From positions 1-28,556 of the forward strand of contig CAZPMO010000045.1 in NCBI GenBank assembly GCA_964587515.1: 28,556 bases of DNA, given 5' to 3'. This stretch comes from CAZPMO01 sp964587515. GTDB lineage: Bacteria > Pseudomonadota > Alphaproteobacteria > MPNO01. The notes beneath the pieces are model-generated. The model was not told the DNA's origin. It searched no databases and worked only from the letters and a program-made list of their open reading frames with translations. Both the position numbers and the translations under genes were made by a program. Within the stretch, counting starts at the first letter, position 1, and each line of letters opens with the position of its first letter. This document shows, in pieces, positions 8,574 through 15,930 of the stretch.

Positions 8574-8599
8574 TTCGGCCGCCGTGTGGCGGCGCCGAA
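8574..8599 (-). other. Hairpin after the leucine-dehydrogenase-like gene
   Basis: An imperfect inverted repeat starts seven bases after the stop at 8606. It has two 5-bp stem blocks (TTCGG/CCGAA and CCGCC/GGCGG), a two-base bulge and a four-base loop. No T-run follows, so it is a poor intrinsic terminator and may only reduce readthrough into cckA or protect the 3' end. The rest of the 162-base gap shows no other clear signal. Confidence 0.35.
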
Positions 8600-8605
8600 T
8601 TTAAG

Positions 8606-9730
8606 CTAGCCGCCCTGACGGATAAGTTCGACCGCGATCCGATCAGCGACCGAATTGGTCGGGGCGTTTTCCTTGTCGGCGCGCTTGAAAATCGTGGCCA
8701 GCGTGCCGCCGATTCGCGCGGTCAGCGCGTCGCCCCGTTCCTGACTGTAACCCTCGGGGGTCAGCCACAGGGAAAACGCAATGAGCCCACCGGCATTGAT
8801 CACATAATCAGGGGCATAGAGAATACGGTTCTGTTGCAGCGCCTCGCCATGACGAGCCTGAGCCAGTTGATTGTTCGCCGAGCCCGCGACGATGGCGCAT
8901 TTAAGCCGCGGCAGCGTGTCGTCGTTGATCACCGCGCCGAGGGCGCAGGGTGCGAAAACGTCGGCTTCGACGCCATATATTTCGTCAGGCTCCACCGGCA
9001 TCGCGCCATAGGCCAACACGGCGCGCAGCACCGCGTCTGGATCCATGTCGGAAACCACGAGGCTCGCTCCATCGCGCCGCAACAGCGCACACAGTTCGTT
9101 GCCGACATGTCCGAGACCCTGGACCGCGATAGTCAACCCGCTTAAATCCTCGCTGCCCAGGCGATGGCGTGCGGCGGCCTTGATTCCCACCTGAACGCCG
9201 TAAGCCGTGGTCGGCACCGGATCGCCGCCTCGGTCATCGGTACCGAAAACATAATTGGTCTCCTGGCCGGCCCAATCCATGTCCTGCATCGTGACACCGA
9301 CATCCTCGCCGGAATAATAGCGTCCGCCGAAACTGTCGACCGCGCGACCGAAGGCCCGGAACAGCGCTTCGCTCTTATCGGTTTTGGAATCACCGATGAT
9401 CACGGATTTTCCGCCGCCGCACTCGACACCGGACAGCGCCGCCTTGTAGCTCATACCCCGCGACAGGCGGAGGACATCGGTAATCGCCTCCTCTTCGGTC
9501 GCGAAGGGCCACATGCGACAGCCCCCCAGAGATGGGCCGAGCGTGGAATCATGGAGCGCGATAAAGGCGTTTAAACCGGACGCCGCGTCTTCGACATGAT
9601 AGACATTCTCGTGATCGTCGAAATCGGCCATCGATCGGAGATCGTCGGTAATGTCGGTCAGAACCGGCGCCGCCGCGTCCGGCGCGACGTCTTCGCCATC
9701 CGATTGTACAGCCGTGGAAAGCGTATCCAT
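8606..9730 (-). CDS. Leucine dehydrogenase-like amino acid dehydrogenase (Glu/Leu/Phe/Val family)
   Basis: Likely NAD+-dependent oxidative deamination of a branched-chain or other hydrophobic amino acid, in the cytoplasm. The 374-residue protein has the substrate-domain run STLGPSLGGCRMW, then RGMSYKAALSG and the catalytic GGGKSVII with the two expected lysines. The Rossmann domain carries GLGHVGNELCALL, and GSANNQLA and YVINAGG follow, all typical of LeuDH. About 33 N-terminal residues precede the core; ATG at 9730 is the called start, but its Shine-Dalgarno is weak and the Met at residue 34 is an alternative. It is upstream of cckA in the same direction, 162 bases away. Substrate preference within the family cannot be fixed from the sequence. 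Confidence 0.88.
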   Translation of the reverse strand: MDTLSTAVQSDGEDVAPDAAAPVLTDITDDLRSMADFDDHENVYHVEDAASGLNAFIALHDSTLGPSLGGCRMWPFATEEEAITDVLRLSRGMSYKAALSGVECGGGKSVIIGDSKTDKSEALFRAFGRAVDSFGGRYYSGEDVGVTMQDMDWAGQETNYVFGTDDRGGDPVPTTAYGVQVGIKAAARHRLGSEDLSGLTIAVQGLGHVGNELCALLRRDGASLVVSDMDPDAVLRAVLAYGAMPVEPDEIYGVEADVFAPCALGAVINDDTLPRLKCAIVAGSANNQLAQARHGEALQQNRILYAPDYVINAGGLIAFSLWLTPEGYSQERGDALTARIGGTLATIFKRADKENAPTNSVADRIAVELIRQGG

Positions 9731-9770
9731 ATCATGTCTTTCTAGGCGGGCCTTCGCCCGATATATCGCG

Positions 9771-9776
9771 CTTATA
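9771..9776 (-). promoter_or_regulatory. Possible -10 element of the leucine-dehydrogenase-like gene
   Basis: TATAAG on the minus strand would place transcription start near 9764, with a leader of about 34 bases. No good -35 hexamer exists at the right distance. Instead the CtrA-like box at 9793-9808 covers positions about -29 to -44, as in activator-dependent CtrA promoters. Confidence 0.4.
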
Positions 9777-9792
9777 GCCTATGCATTGGGTA

Positions 9793-9808
9793 TTAACGCT
9801 GCGTTAAC
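9793..9808. promoter_or_regulatory. CtrA-like binding site (TTAA-N7-TTAAC)
   Basis: TTAACGCTGCGTTAAC is an exact match to the CtrA consensus TTAA-N7-TTAAC and is also a near-perfect palindrome (TTAACGC, T, GCGTTAA), so it fits in either orientation. It lies between the divergent dehydrogenase and VOC genes and overlaps the -35 region predicted for the dehydrogenase. CtrA is the output regulator of CckA, and cckA lies downstream in the same direction. The motif is seen directly; CtrA binding is inferred. Confidence 0.6.
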
Positions 9809-9821
9809 GATAATCGCCGCC

Positions 9822-9850
9822 TTGCCTTTCGTTCGGCGCGCCGGTCTAAT
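9822..9850 (+). promoter_or_regulatory. Possible sigma70-type promoter of the VOC gene
   Basis: TTGCCT (9822-9827) and TCTAAT (9845-9850) are separated by 17 bases. They would give a leader of about 28 bases before the ATG at 9885. The CtrA-like box lies 13 bases upstream of the -35. Confidence 0.4.
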
Positions 9851-9884
9851 GGCAACGTCTTCCATCCAGGGTTAGGAGAGCATC

Positions 9885-10457
9885 ATGGCGGGAGCATCGG
9901 TAAAGAACGTCGGACTGCCCGTTTTGGGCCTCCATCATTCCGCCTATCGCTGCCGCGATTCGGAAGAGACGCGCGCGTTCTGGGAGGACAAGGTGGGTTT
10001 TCCCCTGGTCATGGCGCTGGAGCTCGACCAGCAGAAAACCACGGGAAGCGACGTCCGCTACATGCATACCTTCTTTGATATCGGCGGGCCTGATCCGGAA
10101 GCGCCCGATTACCTGGCCTTTTTCGAGGTCCCCGACCGCGCCGAGGATGACCCCGACGAACTCTATAAGCGACGCTGGGGCATGGATCTCCATTTCGCCA
10201 TGCGGGTGGCGAGCCACCAACGCCTGCGGGAAATATACGACCGGTTGCTGGCCAATGGCGTCGAGGTCGAGGACCCGGTCGCGCATGGCATCTGCACGTC
10301 GATCTATTTCCACTGTCCAAGCGGCTATCGCTGGGAATTCACCGCCGAGGACGAGGACGAGTCCGCCGAGATGGCGCGCCATCGGGAAGACGCCCACGAG
10401 AATCTCCGGAACTGGAACCGCTGGAAGGCCGCGCGGCGCGAGAAAGCGCCGGTCTGA
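9885..10457 (+). CDS. VOC-fold (glyoxalase/extradiol dioxygenase superfamily) protein
   Basis: A 190-residue protein of the vicinal-oxygen-chelate superfamily, whose members are metal-dependent isomerases, lyases and ring-cleaving dioxygenases. It shows the typical opening LGLHHSAYRCRDSEETRAFWEDKVGFPLV (here noted as HHSAYRC followed by RAFWEDKVGF), then YLAFFEVPD, MDLHFAMRV and a final SIYFHCPSGYRWEF with a metal-type Glu. His17 or His18, His in DLHFAM and Glu in WEF are candidate ligands. Start ATG at 9885 follows TTAGGAGAG. It stands alone between a divergent dehydrogenase and a convergent GST, with one base between its stop and the GST stop. The reaction cannot be told from sequence. Confidence 0.82.
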   Translation: MAGASVKNVGLPVLGLHHSAYRCRDSEETRAFWEDKVGFPLVMALELDQQKTTGSDVRYMHTFFDIGGPDPEAPDYLAFFEVPDRAEDDPDELYKRRWGMDLHFAMRVASHQRLREIYDRLLANGVEVEDPVAHGICTSIYFHCPSGYRWEFTAEDEDESAEMARHREDAHENLRNWNRWKAARREKAPV

Positions 10458-10458
10458 T

Positions 10459-11091
10459 TTAGAGCCGGGCGCTCGGGCGCGCCGCGACTTTCTCATACCA
10501 GAGCGCGATGTGCGGGCAATCGTCGGGGATGGCGTGGCCGACCAGGATGCCGAAATCGACGGCGCAGAACGCCGTGATGTCGGCCACGGTAAAACGATCT
10601 CCGGCCAGGAACGCGTTGTCTTCGAGGCGGGCGTCGAATTTTTCATAGAATTGCCGGACGCGCTGCGTGCCGCGTTCGATCAACGCCGGGATCTGCGCGA
10701 TCGGCGCATCCATGCCCGGCAGGCCGCGATCGGCGAAAGAACGCTTGGCGTTTCGGAAGGCCTCGGAAAACGCCTGCAAGCCTTCCCAATCGGCCAGCCG
10801 CTCCCACATCTCGACGATCGCGCGATCCTTCGCGTCACCGCCCATCAGCGGCGGATCGGGATGCAGCGTCTCGAAATAGCGGCAGATCGCCATGGCCTCG
10901 CCGATCTCGGCGCCGTCGTCGAGGATCAGCAGCGGCACCCGGCGGTGCGGGTGCGCGGCCAGAAATTCCGGTTGCAGGATGGGCTTATCGGGATAGCCGG
11001 CTTCCTCCACCGGCACCTCTATCCCTTTTTCGGCGAGATAGATACGCACGCGGCGCGGATTGGGCGCGATCGACCAGTCGTAAAGTTTCAT
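10459..11091 (-). CDS. Glutathione S-transferase family protein
   Basis: A cytosolic GST-fold protein of 210 residues. The thioredoxin-like N-terminal domain starts MKLYDWSIAPNPRRVRIYLAEKG, with RVPLLILDDGAEIGEAMAICRYFE as its glutathione-binding part (key residues are the Val-Pro pair and Glu-Ala in GEAMAI). The all-alpha C-terminal domain contains the N-capping box region FLAGDRFTVADITAF. The ATG at 11091 is chosen because GGGAGGGAG lies just upstream; the frame extends 15 codons further but would enter the upstream gene. It is the last gene of a minus-strand operon with an amidohydrolase, epimerase and GNAT. GSTs in such operons often isomerize or conjugate pathway intermediates, but this is inference. 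Confidence 0.88.
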   Translation of the reverse strand: MKLYDWSIAPNPRRVRIYLAEKGIEVPVEEAGYPDKPILQPEFLAAHPHRRVPLLILDDGAEIGEAMAICRYFETLHPDPPLMGGDAKDRAIVEMWERLADWEGLQAFSEAFRNAKRSFADRGLPGMDAPIAQIPALIERGTQRVRQFYEKFDARLEDNAFLAGDRFTVADITAFCAVDFGILVGHAIPDDCPHIALWYEKVAARPSARL

Positions 11092-11101
11092 ATCTCCCTC
11101 C

Positions 11102-11983
11102 CTAACCCAGTTCCGGCCCCGCCGGCGCGAAGACATAGTCCTTTTGATCGATCGGTTCCAGCCGACCCAGCAGCATCCGGATATAGGGTCGTTGGAACTC
11201 GAATCCCGACTTCTTGAACCATTCGATCAAAGGCGTCTGATAATCCATCACGTCGATTACCGCCGCGCCGTCATAGCCCTCCAGCGCATGGCGCGCCAGC
11301 GCGATGGCGATATCGGAATCTTCCGCGACAATCGGGCCGACCTGGATCGCCTCGCGCCCGTCGCGGGCCAGCACATAGCCGGCCAGCCATTCGCCGACAC
11401 GGGCGACGAAGGCGCGATCCGGCTGTCGTTCGCGCAGATGAGCCAGCAGCGCGCGCCGGTCGGCGCCGAAGGTCTGGGCGTCGTATCCCGCGACCTCGTC
11501 GATCTCCGCCTCGGTCATGGGCGCGATACGCGCCAGCGTCCCCTCGCCTTCCGGGGCCGCCGCGACCCGCGTCGCCCATAACCGTGCAAGCCCGTAGATG
11601 TCCTCGAAGCCGAGCAGCCGGTATACCTCGCGCCCGGCCGGGGTGGCGTCGAGCCCGGGCGTCATACCGCGTTCCTCGACATCGTCGATCACGCGACGCA
11701 TCAGATCGGTCGCAAGGCCACGCCGACGGTAATCCGGACTGACCAGCACCATGCATACCCAGGCGAACGACTCGTATGGCAACGCCATCGCGCTCGCGAC
11801 CAGCTTGCCGTCGGCGTTGGTGCGGCCGAACCCCTCGCCGTTGGCCAGCATGTAACGCCAGTCGTCCTCGGTCTGGTTCCAGCCGATCTCCGCCGACAGC
11901 GCCGCGCCGCGCCTCGAATCACCGGGGACCAGCGTGTGCAGCGTCAGGCCGCCGGCCTCAAAAGGATCCGTCGCGGCTGTCAT
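11102..11983 (-). CDS. GNAT family N-acetyltransferase (two-domain)
   Basis: A 293-residue protein with an N-terminal GNAT domain. The acetyl-CoA pyrophosphate loop is RRRGLA inside VSPDYRRRGLATDLMRRVI (residues about 82-100). A C-terminal region of about 150 residues resembles the second domain of two-domain GNATs (Acetyltransf_18 type), with a repeated acyltransferase-like fold and the ending KKSGFEFQRPYIRMLLG. The start at 11983 lies inside the 3' end of the epimerase gene (26-base overlap), which suggests translational coupling. The acetyl acceptor is unknown. Membership of an operon with catabolic-type enzymes points to a small-molecule substrate, but that is inference. Confidence 0.85.
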   Translation of the reverse strand: MTAATDPFEAGGLTLHTLVPGDSRRGAALSAEIGWNQTEDDWRYMLANGEGFGRTNADGKLVASAMALPYESFAWVCMVLVSPDYRRRGLATDLMRRVIDDVEERGMTPGLDATPAGREVYRLLGFEDIYGLARLWATRVAAAPEGEGTLARIAPMTEAEIDEVAGYDAQTFGADRRALLAHLRERQPDRAFVARVGEWLAGYVLARDGREAIQVGPIVAEDSDIAIALARHALEGYDGAAVIDVMDYQTPLIEWFKKSGFEFQRPYIRMLLGRLEPIDQKDYVFAPAGPELG

Positions 11984-12983
11984 AGGCTGTCGGTTTATCG
12001 AGGCTCGGCAAATCGCGGGAAACCCAGTCCGCGACCCAGCCGATCATGGTTTCAAGGGATGTTCCGGGCGGCCCGAGGAGCCGGTTGGCGGCGTCGCAAT
12101 TCACCAGCCAGCAGTGGCTGGACTCCTCGCCCGTGAAAACCGGCGTCTTGCCCATGCGCTCGGCGAATGCCTGGGCGGTCTCACGGATCGCGAGCTTTGG
12201 CCCGGAGATGTTGAGGGGCGTCATCGGCGTGGTGCAGTGGCGCAGGCATCTTAGGATATGGCCGTTGGCGTCGCCCTGCCAGATCACGTTGGCATGACCG
12301 GTGGTGAGATCGATCGGCGTTTCCGTCCACACCCGGGTCGCGATGTCCCACAACACGCCATAGCGCATGTCGATGGCGTAGTTGAGGCGGACAATGCGCC
12401 CCGGCGTGTCGTGGACATGGGAGAAATATTCGAACATGCGCTCGCGCCCGAGACATGACTGCGCATATTCTCCCATGGCGCCGGCCGGCGTCTGCTCGGT
12501 TGCCCCGCTGCCGGCCGCGCTGACGAAGGGATAGACGTTACCGGTCGAGAACGCCACGATGCGACTCGAGCGGAAGGCCTCGGCGACGATCGCCGGGACA
12601 TGCACGTTCATCGCCCAGGTGAGTTCGAGATTGCCGCTGGTGCCAAACTTCCGCCCCGCCATGAACACGATGTTGGCCGCCCAAGGAAGCGCCGCCACCG
12701 CGTCGCGGTCCAAAAGATCGCAAGCGACGGTTTCGATGTCGTGGCTATTCAGCTTGTCCCGCAGGCCGGGTTCGGAAAACCGCGCGACGCCGATGATGCG
12801 TTTTTCGGGCGCGGCGCGTTTCGCGAGCCGCGCCAATGTCGGCCCCATTTTGCCGCCGACGCCGAGCACCATGATATCGCCTTCGACGTCGGCCAGATCG
12901 GCGATCAGCGACGGGCCCGGCCGGGTCATGAACTCTTCCAGCGCGTCTTCGTCGGCGAAACCGGTGGGGGGTTGCTCGCTCAT
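11958..12983 (-). CDS. NAD-dependent epimerase/dehydratase-family protein (extended SDR-like)
   Basis: A 341-residue Rossmann-fold protein. The nucleotide-binding loop is IMVLGVGGKMGPTLA, followed by an acidic/backbone pattern IIGVARFSEP, then NIVFMAGRKFGTSG, AFSTGNVYPF and a YAQSCLGRERMFEY segment that could supply the Tyr-x3-Lys site (here Tyr-x5-Arg, so the catalytic Lys is not obvious). ATG at 12983 is preferred over an upstream ATG at 13091 because the latter would overlap the amidohydrolase by about 100 bases; the chosen start lies seven bases after its stop. It overlaps the GNAT gene downstream by 26 bases. The substrate is unknown; a sugar or hydroxy-acid reaction is possible. Confidence 0.82.
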   Translation of the reverse strand: MSEQPPTGFADEDALEEFMTRPGPSLIADLADVEGDIMVLGVGGKMGPTLARLAKRAAPEKRIIGVARFSEPGLRDKLNSHDIETVACDLLDRDAVAALPWAANIVFMAGRKFGTSGNLELTWAMNVHVPAIVAEAFRSSRIVAFSTGNVYPFVSAAGSGATEQTPAGAMGEYAQSCLGRERMFEYFSHVHDTPGRIVRLNYAIDMRYGVLWDIATRVWTETPIDLTTGHANVIWQGDANGHILRCLRHCTTPMTPLNISGPKLAIRETAQAFAERMGKTPVFTGEESSHCWLVNCDAANRLLGPPGTSLETMIGWVADWVSRDLPSLDKPTAYDSRDGSF

Positions 12984-12990
12984 CCCTGTC

Positions 12991-13875
12991 TCAATCCGCC
13001 CAGAACAGTCGCGTCGGGTTATCGACCAGGATCGTCTGGCGCATGGTCTCGTCTTGCACCATGGCGGGAACCAGATCGACCAGATCGCCATCGTCGGGTT
13101 GCTGGCCCGGCTTGAAACGCTGGGTGTGCGGCCAGTCGGTGCCCCACAACAGCCGTTCCGGCGCGATGTCGAGCAGCGCCTTGGCGAACGGGATGGCGTC
13201 GTGATAGGGCGGACCGACGGCTGTCAGGCGCTCGGCGCAGACGATCTTGCACCACATATGATCCAGCTTCATCAGATCGAGCAGCGCCTGGTAACCTTCC
13301 TGGTCGACGCCGTCGGCGAACTTCACCCGTCCGAAATGATCGATGATGGTGGGGATGTTTAGCGTGCGCAGCCACTCGGCGCAGGAAAGAAGTTCCGCCG
13401 GCAGACAATGGAACGTGGTCGACCATCCCAGAGGCGTGATCTTCTCGATCACGCGTTCGAACATGGGGATATCGACCGAGCCTGCATTGTCGGGGATCAG
13501 GTTGAAGCGCACGCCCCGGATACCGCCTGCGTGCATCTCGCGGTAATCATCTTCGGAGAACCGGTCGTCGGCCTTGATCACGCCGCGCAACCGGCCGTCG
13601 GAGCGCGCGATGGCGTCCAGCGATACGGCATTGTCGAACGAATGGGCGTTGGGCTGGACCACCACCCCGCGATCGATGCCCAGCACCTCCATCAGATTGT
13701 GATAATGCTCCAGCGGCGTGATGGGCGGGGTGTAGACCCGCGTCGGTCCATAGGGAAACTTCTCGGTCGGGCCGAAAATATGAAAATGGGTGTCGCAGCT
13801 TCCCGGCGGCAGCTTGTAATCGGGCCGGCGCGGATTGGGGTGCGGCGGATAGATGACGCGCATGTCGGCCGGCAT
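12991..13875 (-). CDS. LigI-like amidohydrolase (2-pyrone-4,6-dicarboxylate lactonase family)
   Basis: A cytoplasmic TIM-barrel hydrolase of 294 residues from the chosen start. The strand-1 motif is SCDTHFHIFGP (His30, His32), followed by a FPYGPTRVYTPPITPLEHY segment very like LigI. The strand-8 catalytic Asp247 lies in WGTDWPH, and IIDHFGRV supplies another family His. LigI hydrolyses 2-pyrone-4,6-dicarboxylate in protocatechuate 4,5-cleavage pathways, and relatives open other lactones. ATG at 13875 is preferred (GGGAG eleven bases upstream); GTG at 13917 would add 14 residues. It is the first gene of a four-gene minus-strand operon and is divergent from a DapA-like gene. The exact lactone is not determinable. 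Confidence 0.85.
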   Translation of the reverse strand: MPADMRVIYPPHPNPRRPDYKLPPGSCDTHFHIFGPTEKFPYGPTRVYTPPITPLEHYHNLMEVLGIDRGVVVQPNAHSFDNAVSLDAIARSDGRLRGVIKADDRFSEDDYREMHAGGIRGVRFNLIPDNAGSVDIPMFERVIEKITPLGWSTTFHCLPAELLSCAEWLRTLNIPTIIDHFGRVKFADGVDQEGYQALLDLMKLDHMWCKIVCAERLTAVGPPYHDAIPFAKALLDIAPERLLWGTDWPHTQRFKPGQQPDDGDLVDLVPAMVQDETMRQTILVDNPTRLFWAD

Positions 13876-13979
13876 TTGATGACGAGCTCCCAGTTTGTCA
13901 CAATTTGGCAGGTTCACGCTCGTCCGTAAACGCCGCCGGCCGTATTGACCTCGGGAGCCGTGTTTGGCTAAGTCGCGCG

Positions 13980-15044
13980 ATGGCCTTGCATCGTGATGAT
14001 ATTCCTCAGCCCGTGCTTGAGATTCTTCGGCGCGGTGCGGTGATCCCGGCCCACCCTTTGGCGCTGGACGACAAGCGCGAGATGGATCCCCGCCGCCAGC
14101 GGGCGCTGGCGCGCTATTACCTGGATGCGGGTTCCGGTGGGCTCGCGGTGGGGGTGCATGCGACCCAGTTCGCCATCCGCGAAGCCGGACTCTATGAACG
14201 AATCCTCGAACTGGCCTCGATCACCGTCGACGACTGGGTCAACCGGCCCACGGTGAAGATCGGAGGTCTCGCGGGTCCCACCAACCAGGCCGTCGCCGAG
14301 GCCCGGACCGCCGTCGCGCTTGGCTATCACGCCGGATTGCTGGGCCTCGCCGCCATGAAGGGCGCTTCGGAGGACGAGCTGGTCGCCCACTGCGCACGCA
14401 TCGCCGACGAAATTCCGCTGGTCGGGTTCTATCTCCAGCCCGCGGTCGGCGGCATTCCCCTGTCGGCGGATTTCTGGCGGCGCTTCGCGGCCATCGACAA
14501 CGTGATCGCGATCAAGGCCGCGCCGTTCAACCGCTACGCCACGCTGGACGTGGTGCGCGGCGTGATCGAAGCCGGCGCGGAAGATCGCGTCACGCTCTAT
14601 ACCGGCAACGACGATCACATTGTCCTCGACCTGCTTACGCCGTTCGCCGCGAAGCGGGACGGCGACGAAATCCAGGTGCGTTTCCGGGGTGGGCTATTGG
14701 GCCACTGGAGCGTCTGGACCCGGCGCGCCGTCGAACTGCTGGAGCGCATTCATACCGCCATCGAATCCGGACATATCGACGACGATCTGCTGGCCATGGA
14801 TTCGCGCATCACCGCCATGAACGCCGCCGTGTTCGACGTGGCCAACGGCTTCGACGGCTGCATCGCCGGCTGTCACGAAGTGCTGCGCCGCCAGGGTCTG
14901 CTCGAAGGCGCCTGGTGCCTCGATCCGGACGAGACGCTCAGCCCCGGCCAGGCAGGAGAGATCACGCGCGTTGCGGCCGATTACCCCGAACTCACCGATG
15001 ACGACTTCACGCGCGAAAATCTCGAACGCTGGCTCGCCGACTGA
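13980..15044 (+). CDS. DapA-superfamily (dihydrodipicolinate synthase/N-acetylneuraminate lyase) aldolase
   Basis: A class I aldolase/lyase of 354 residues with a TIM barrel. The Schiff-base Lys179 lies in VIAIKAAPFNRY, and the family Tyr151 in GFYLQPAVGG. The opening GAVIPAHPLALDD and GGLAVGVHATQF replace the usual TPF and GTTGE motifs, so it is unlikely to be the lysine-pathway DapA. Relatives act in sugar-acid and aromatic side-chain catabolism. ATG at 13980 is chosen over in-frame codons further upstream because MALHRDDIPQPVLEILRRG resembles normal N-termini, although no strong Shine-Dalgarno is seen. It diverges from the LigI-like operon, about 104 bases apart, so shared control is likely. 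Confidence 0.85.
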   Translation: MALHRDDIPQPVLEILRRGAVIPAHPLALDDKREMDPRRQRALARYYLDAGSGGLAVGVHATQFAIREAGLYERILELASITVDDWVNRPTVKIGGLAGPTNQAVAEARTAVALGYHAGLLGLAAMKGASEDELVAHCARIADEIPLVGFYLQPAVGGIPLSADFWRRFAAIDNVIAIKAAPFNRYATLDVVRGVIEAGAEDRVTLYTGNDDHIVLDLLTPFAAKRDGDEIQVRFRGGLLGHWSVWTRRAVELLERIHTAIESGHIDDDLLAMDSRITAMNAAVFDVANGFDGCIAGCHEVLRRQGLLEGAWCLDPDETLSPGQAGEITRVAADYPELTDDDFTRENLERWLAD

Positions 15045-15153
15045 ACCAGATATCGCGCCAATCCGATTGTCGAATGAGCGATAATGAGTCAAGCTCAGGT
15101 TGAATAAAATCGTTATTCGGCGATCACTACCAACGCAAACAGGGGGTCATAAT

Positions 15154-15284
15154 ATGCGATTGTTTCTATTTCCGTCGTCGCGCTCGCGTTCGTCCTTGGC
15201 ATCGCCTCACCGGTTTACGCCGCCGGCAAAATCACCGTCACCTTCATCGGGCACGCAACCTTTGAGGTCGTCTCGCCGGGGGGC
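15154..15284 (+). other. Shifted 5' end and signal peptide of the metallohydrolase gene
   Basis: AGGGGG precedes an ATG at 15154 at good spacing, but that frame reads nonsense after one or two codons. The frame that starts two bases later (from 15159) encodes a clear Sec signal peptide, IVSISVVALAFVLGIASPVY then AAGK, followed by ITVTFIGHATFEVVSPGG, the normal start of the family. No ATG, GTG or TTG opens that frame before 15285. One base added between 15157 and 15159 joins ATG to the signal peptide. Confidence 0.75.
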
Positions 15285-15905
15285 ATGACTCTGCTGATCG
15301 ATCCGTTCATGGTCAAGAATCCGAAGGCACCGGCAGCGATGAAAGACCTGTCGCGCTACAAGCCGGCTGGCATCCTGGTAAGCCATTCGCATTTCGACCA
15401 CACCGCCGACGCGATGACGATCGCCAAGGCGAGCGGCGCAAAGGTGGTCGGCAACTCGGACCACATCCGCAAATGGGATCTACCGAAGGGACAGAAAAAG
15501 GGTGGCAACCCCGGCGGCAAGATCAAGATCGGCGATGTCATCGTGCACTTCACACCGGCAATGCACGCCAGCGCGCCCGGCGGCCGACCGGTCGGGTTCG
15601 TACTCGAGTTCACGGACGGCAGGTCCCTTTACCACACGGGCGATACCGGAATATTCGGCGACATGTGGCTGATCCAGGAGATCCACAAGCCCAACATCAT
15701 TCTGCTGCAGTCGGGCGGCGGTCCTTATAATCAGGACCCCAAAATCGCAGCGCTCGCCATCAAGAAGTACTTCAGCCCCGATGTCATCGTGCCAATGCAT
15801 TACGGCACGTGGGGCATACTCTCGAGCGAGAAGGAGGTCCGGGCGGCTTTCGCCGGCGACAATCGCGTAAAGTTCATGCAGCCGGGCGACAAAGCGGCGT
15901 TCTGA
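15285..15905 (+). CDS. UPF0173-type metal-dependent hydrolase (metallo-beta-lactamase fold), truncated as written
   Basis: As written the first in-frame ATG is at 15285 and gives 206 residues. The true gene probably begins at 15154 and encodes about 250 residues with a signal peptide, placing it in the periplasm. The zinc-site motif HSHFDH is at residues 34-39, with HTGDTG, and PMHYGTWG near the C-terminus, as in the UPF0173/YtkL-like family. LLIDPFMV and the missing upstream HATFEV complete the family pattern. It stands alone downstream of the DapA-like gene. The fold and family are firm. The substrate is unknown, and the real start depends on the apparent one-base gap. Confidence 0.82.
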   Translation: MTLLIDPFMVKNPKAPAAMKDLSRYKPAGILVSHSHFDHTADAMTIAKASGAKVVGNSDHIRKWDLPKGQKKGGNPGGKIKIGDVIVHFTPAMHASAPGGRPVGFVLEFTDGRSLYHTGDTGIFGDMWLIQEIHKPNIILLQSGGGPYNQDPKIAALAIKKYFSPDVIVPMHYGTWGILSSEKEVRAAFAGDNRVKFMQPGDKAAF

Positions 15906-15930
15906 GGGAGCCTAAGGGCCGCGCCCGACG

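Noticed and set aside
10075..11217. Plus-strand open frame running through the VOC and GST genes
   Set aside because: Overlaps two well-supported genes and shows no recognisable motif.
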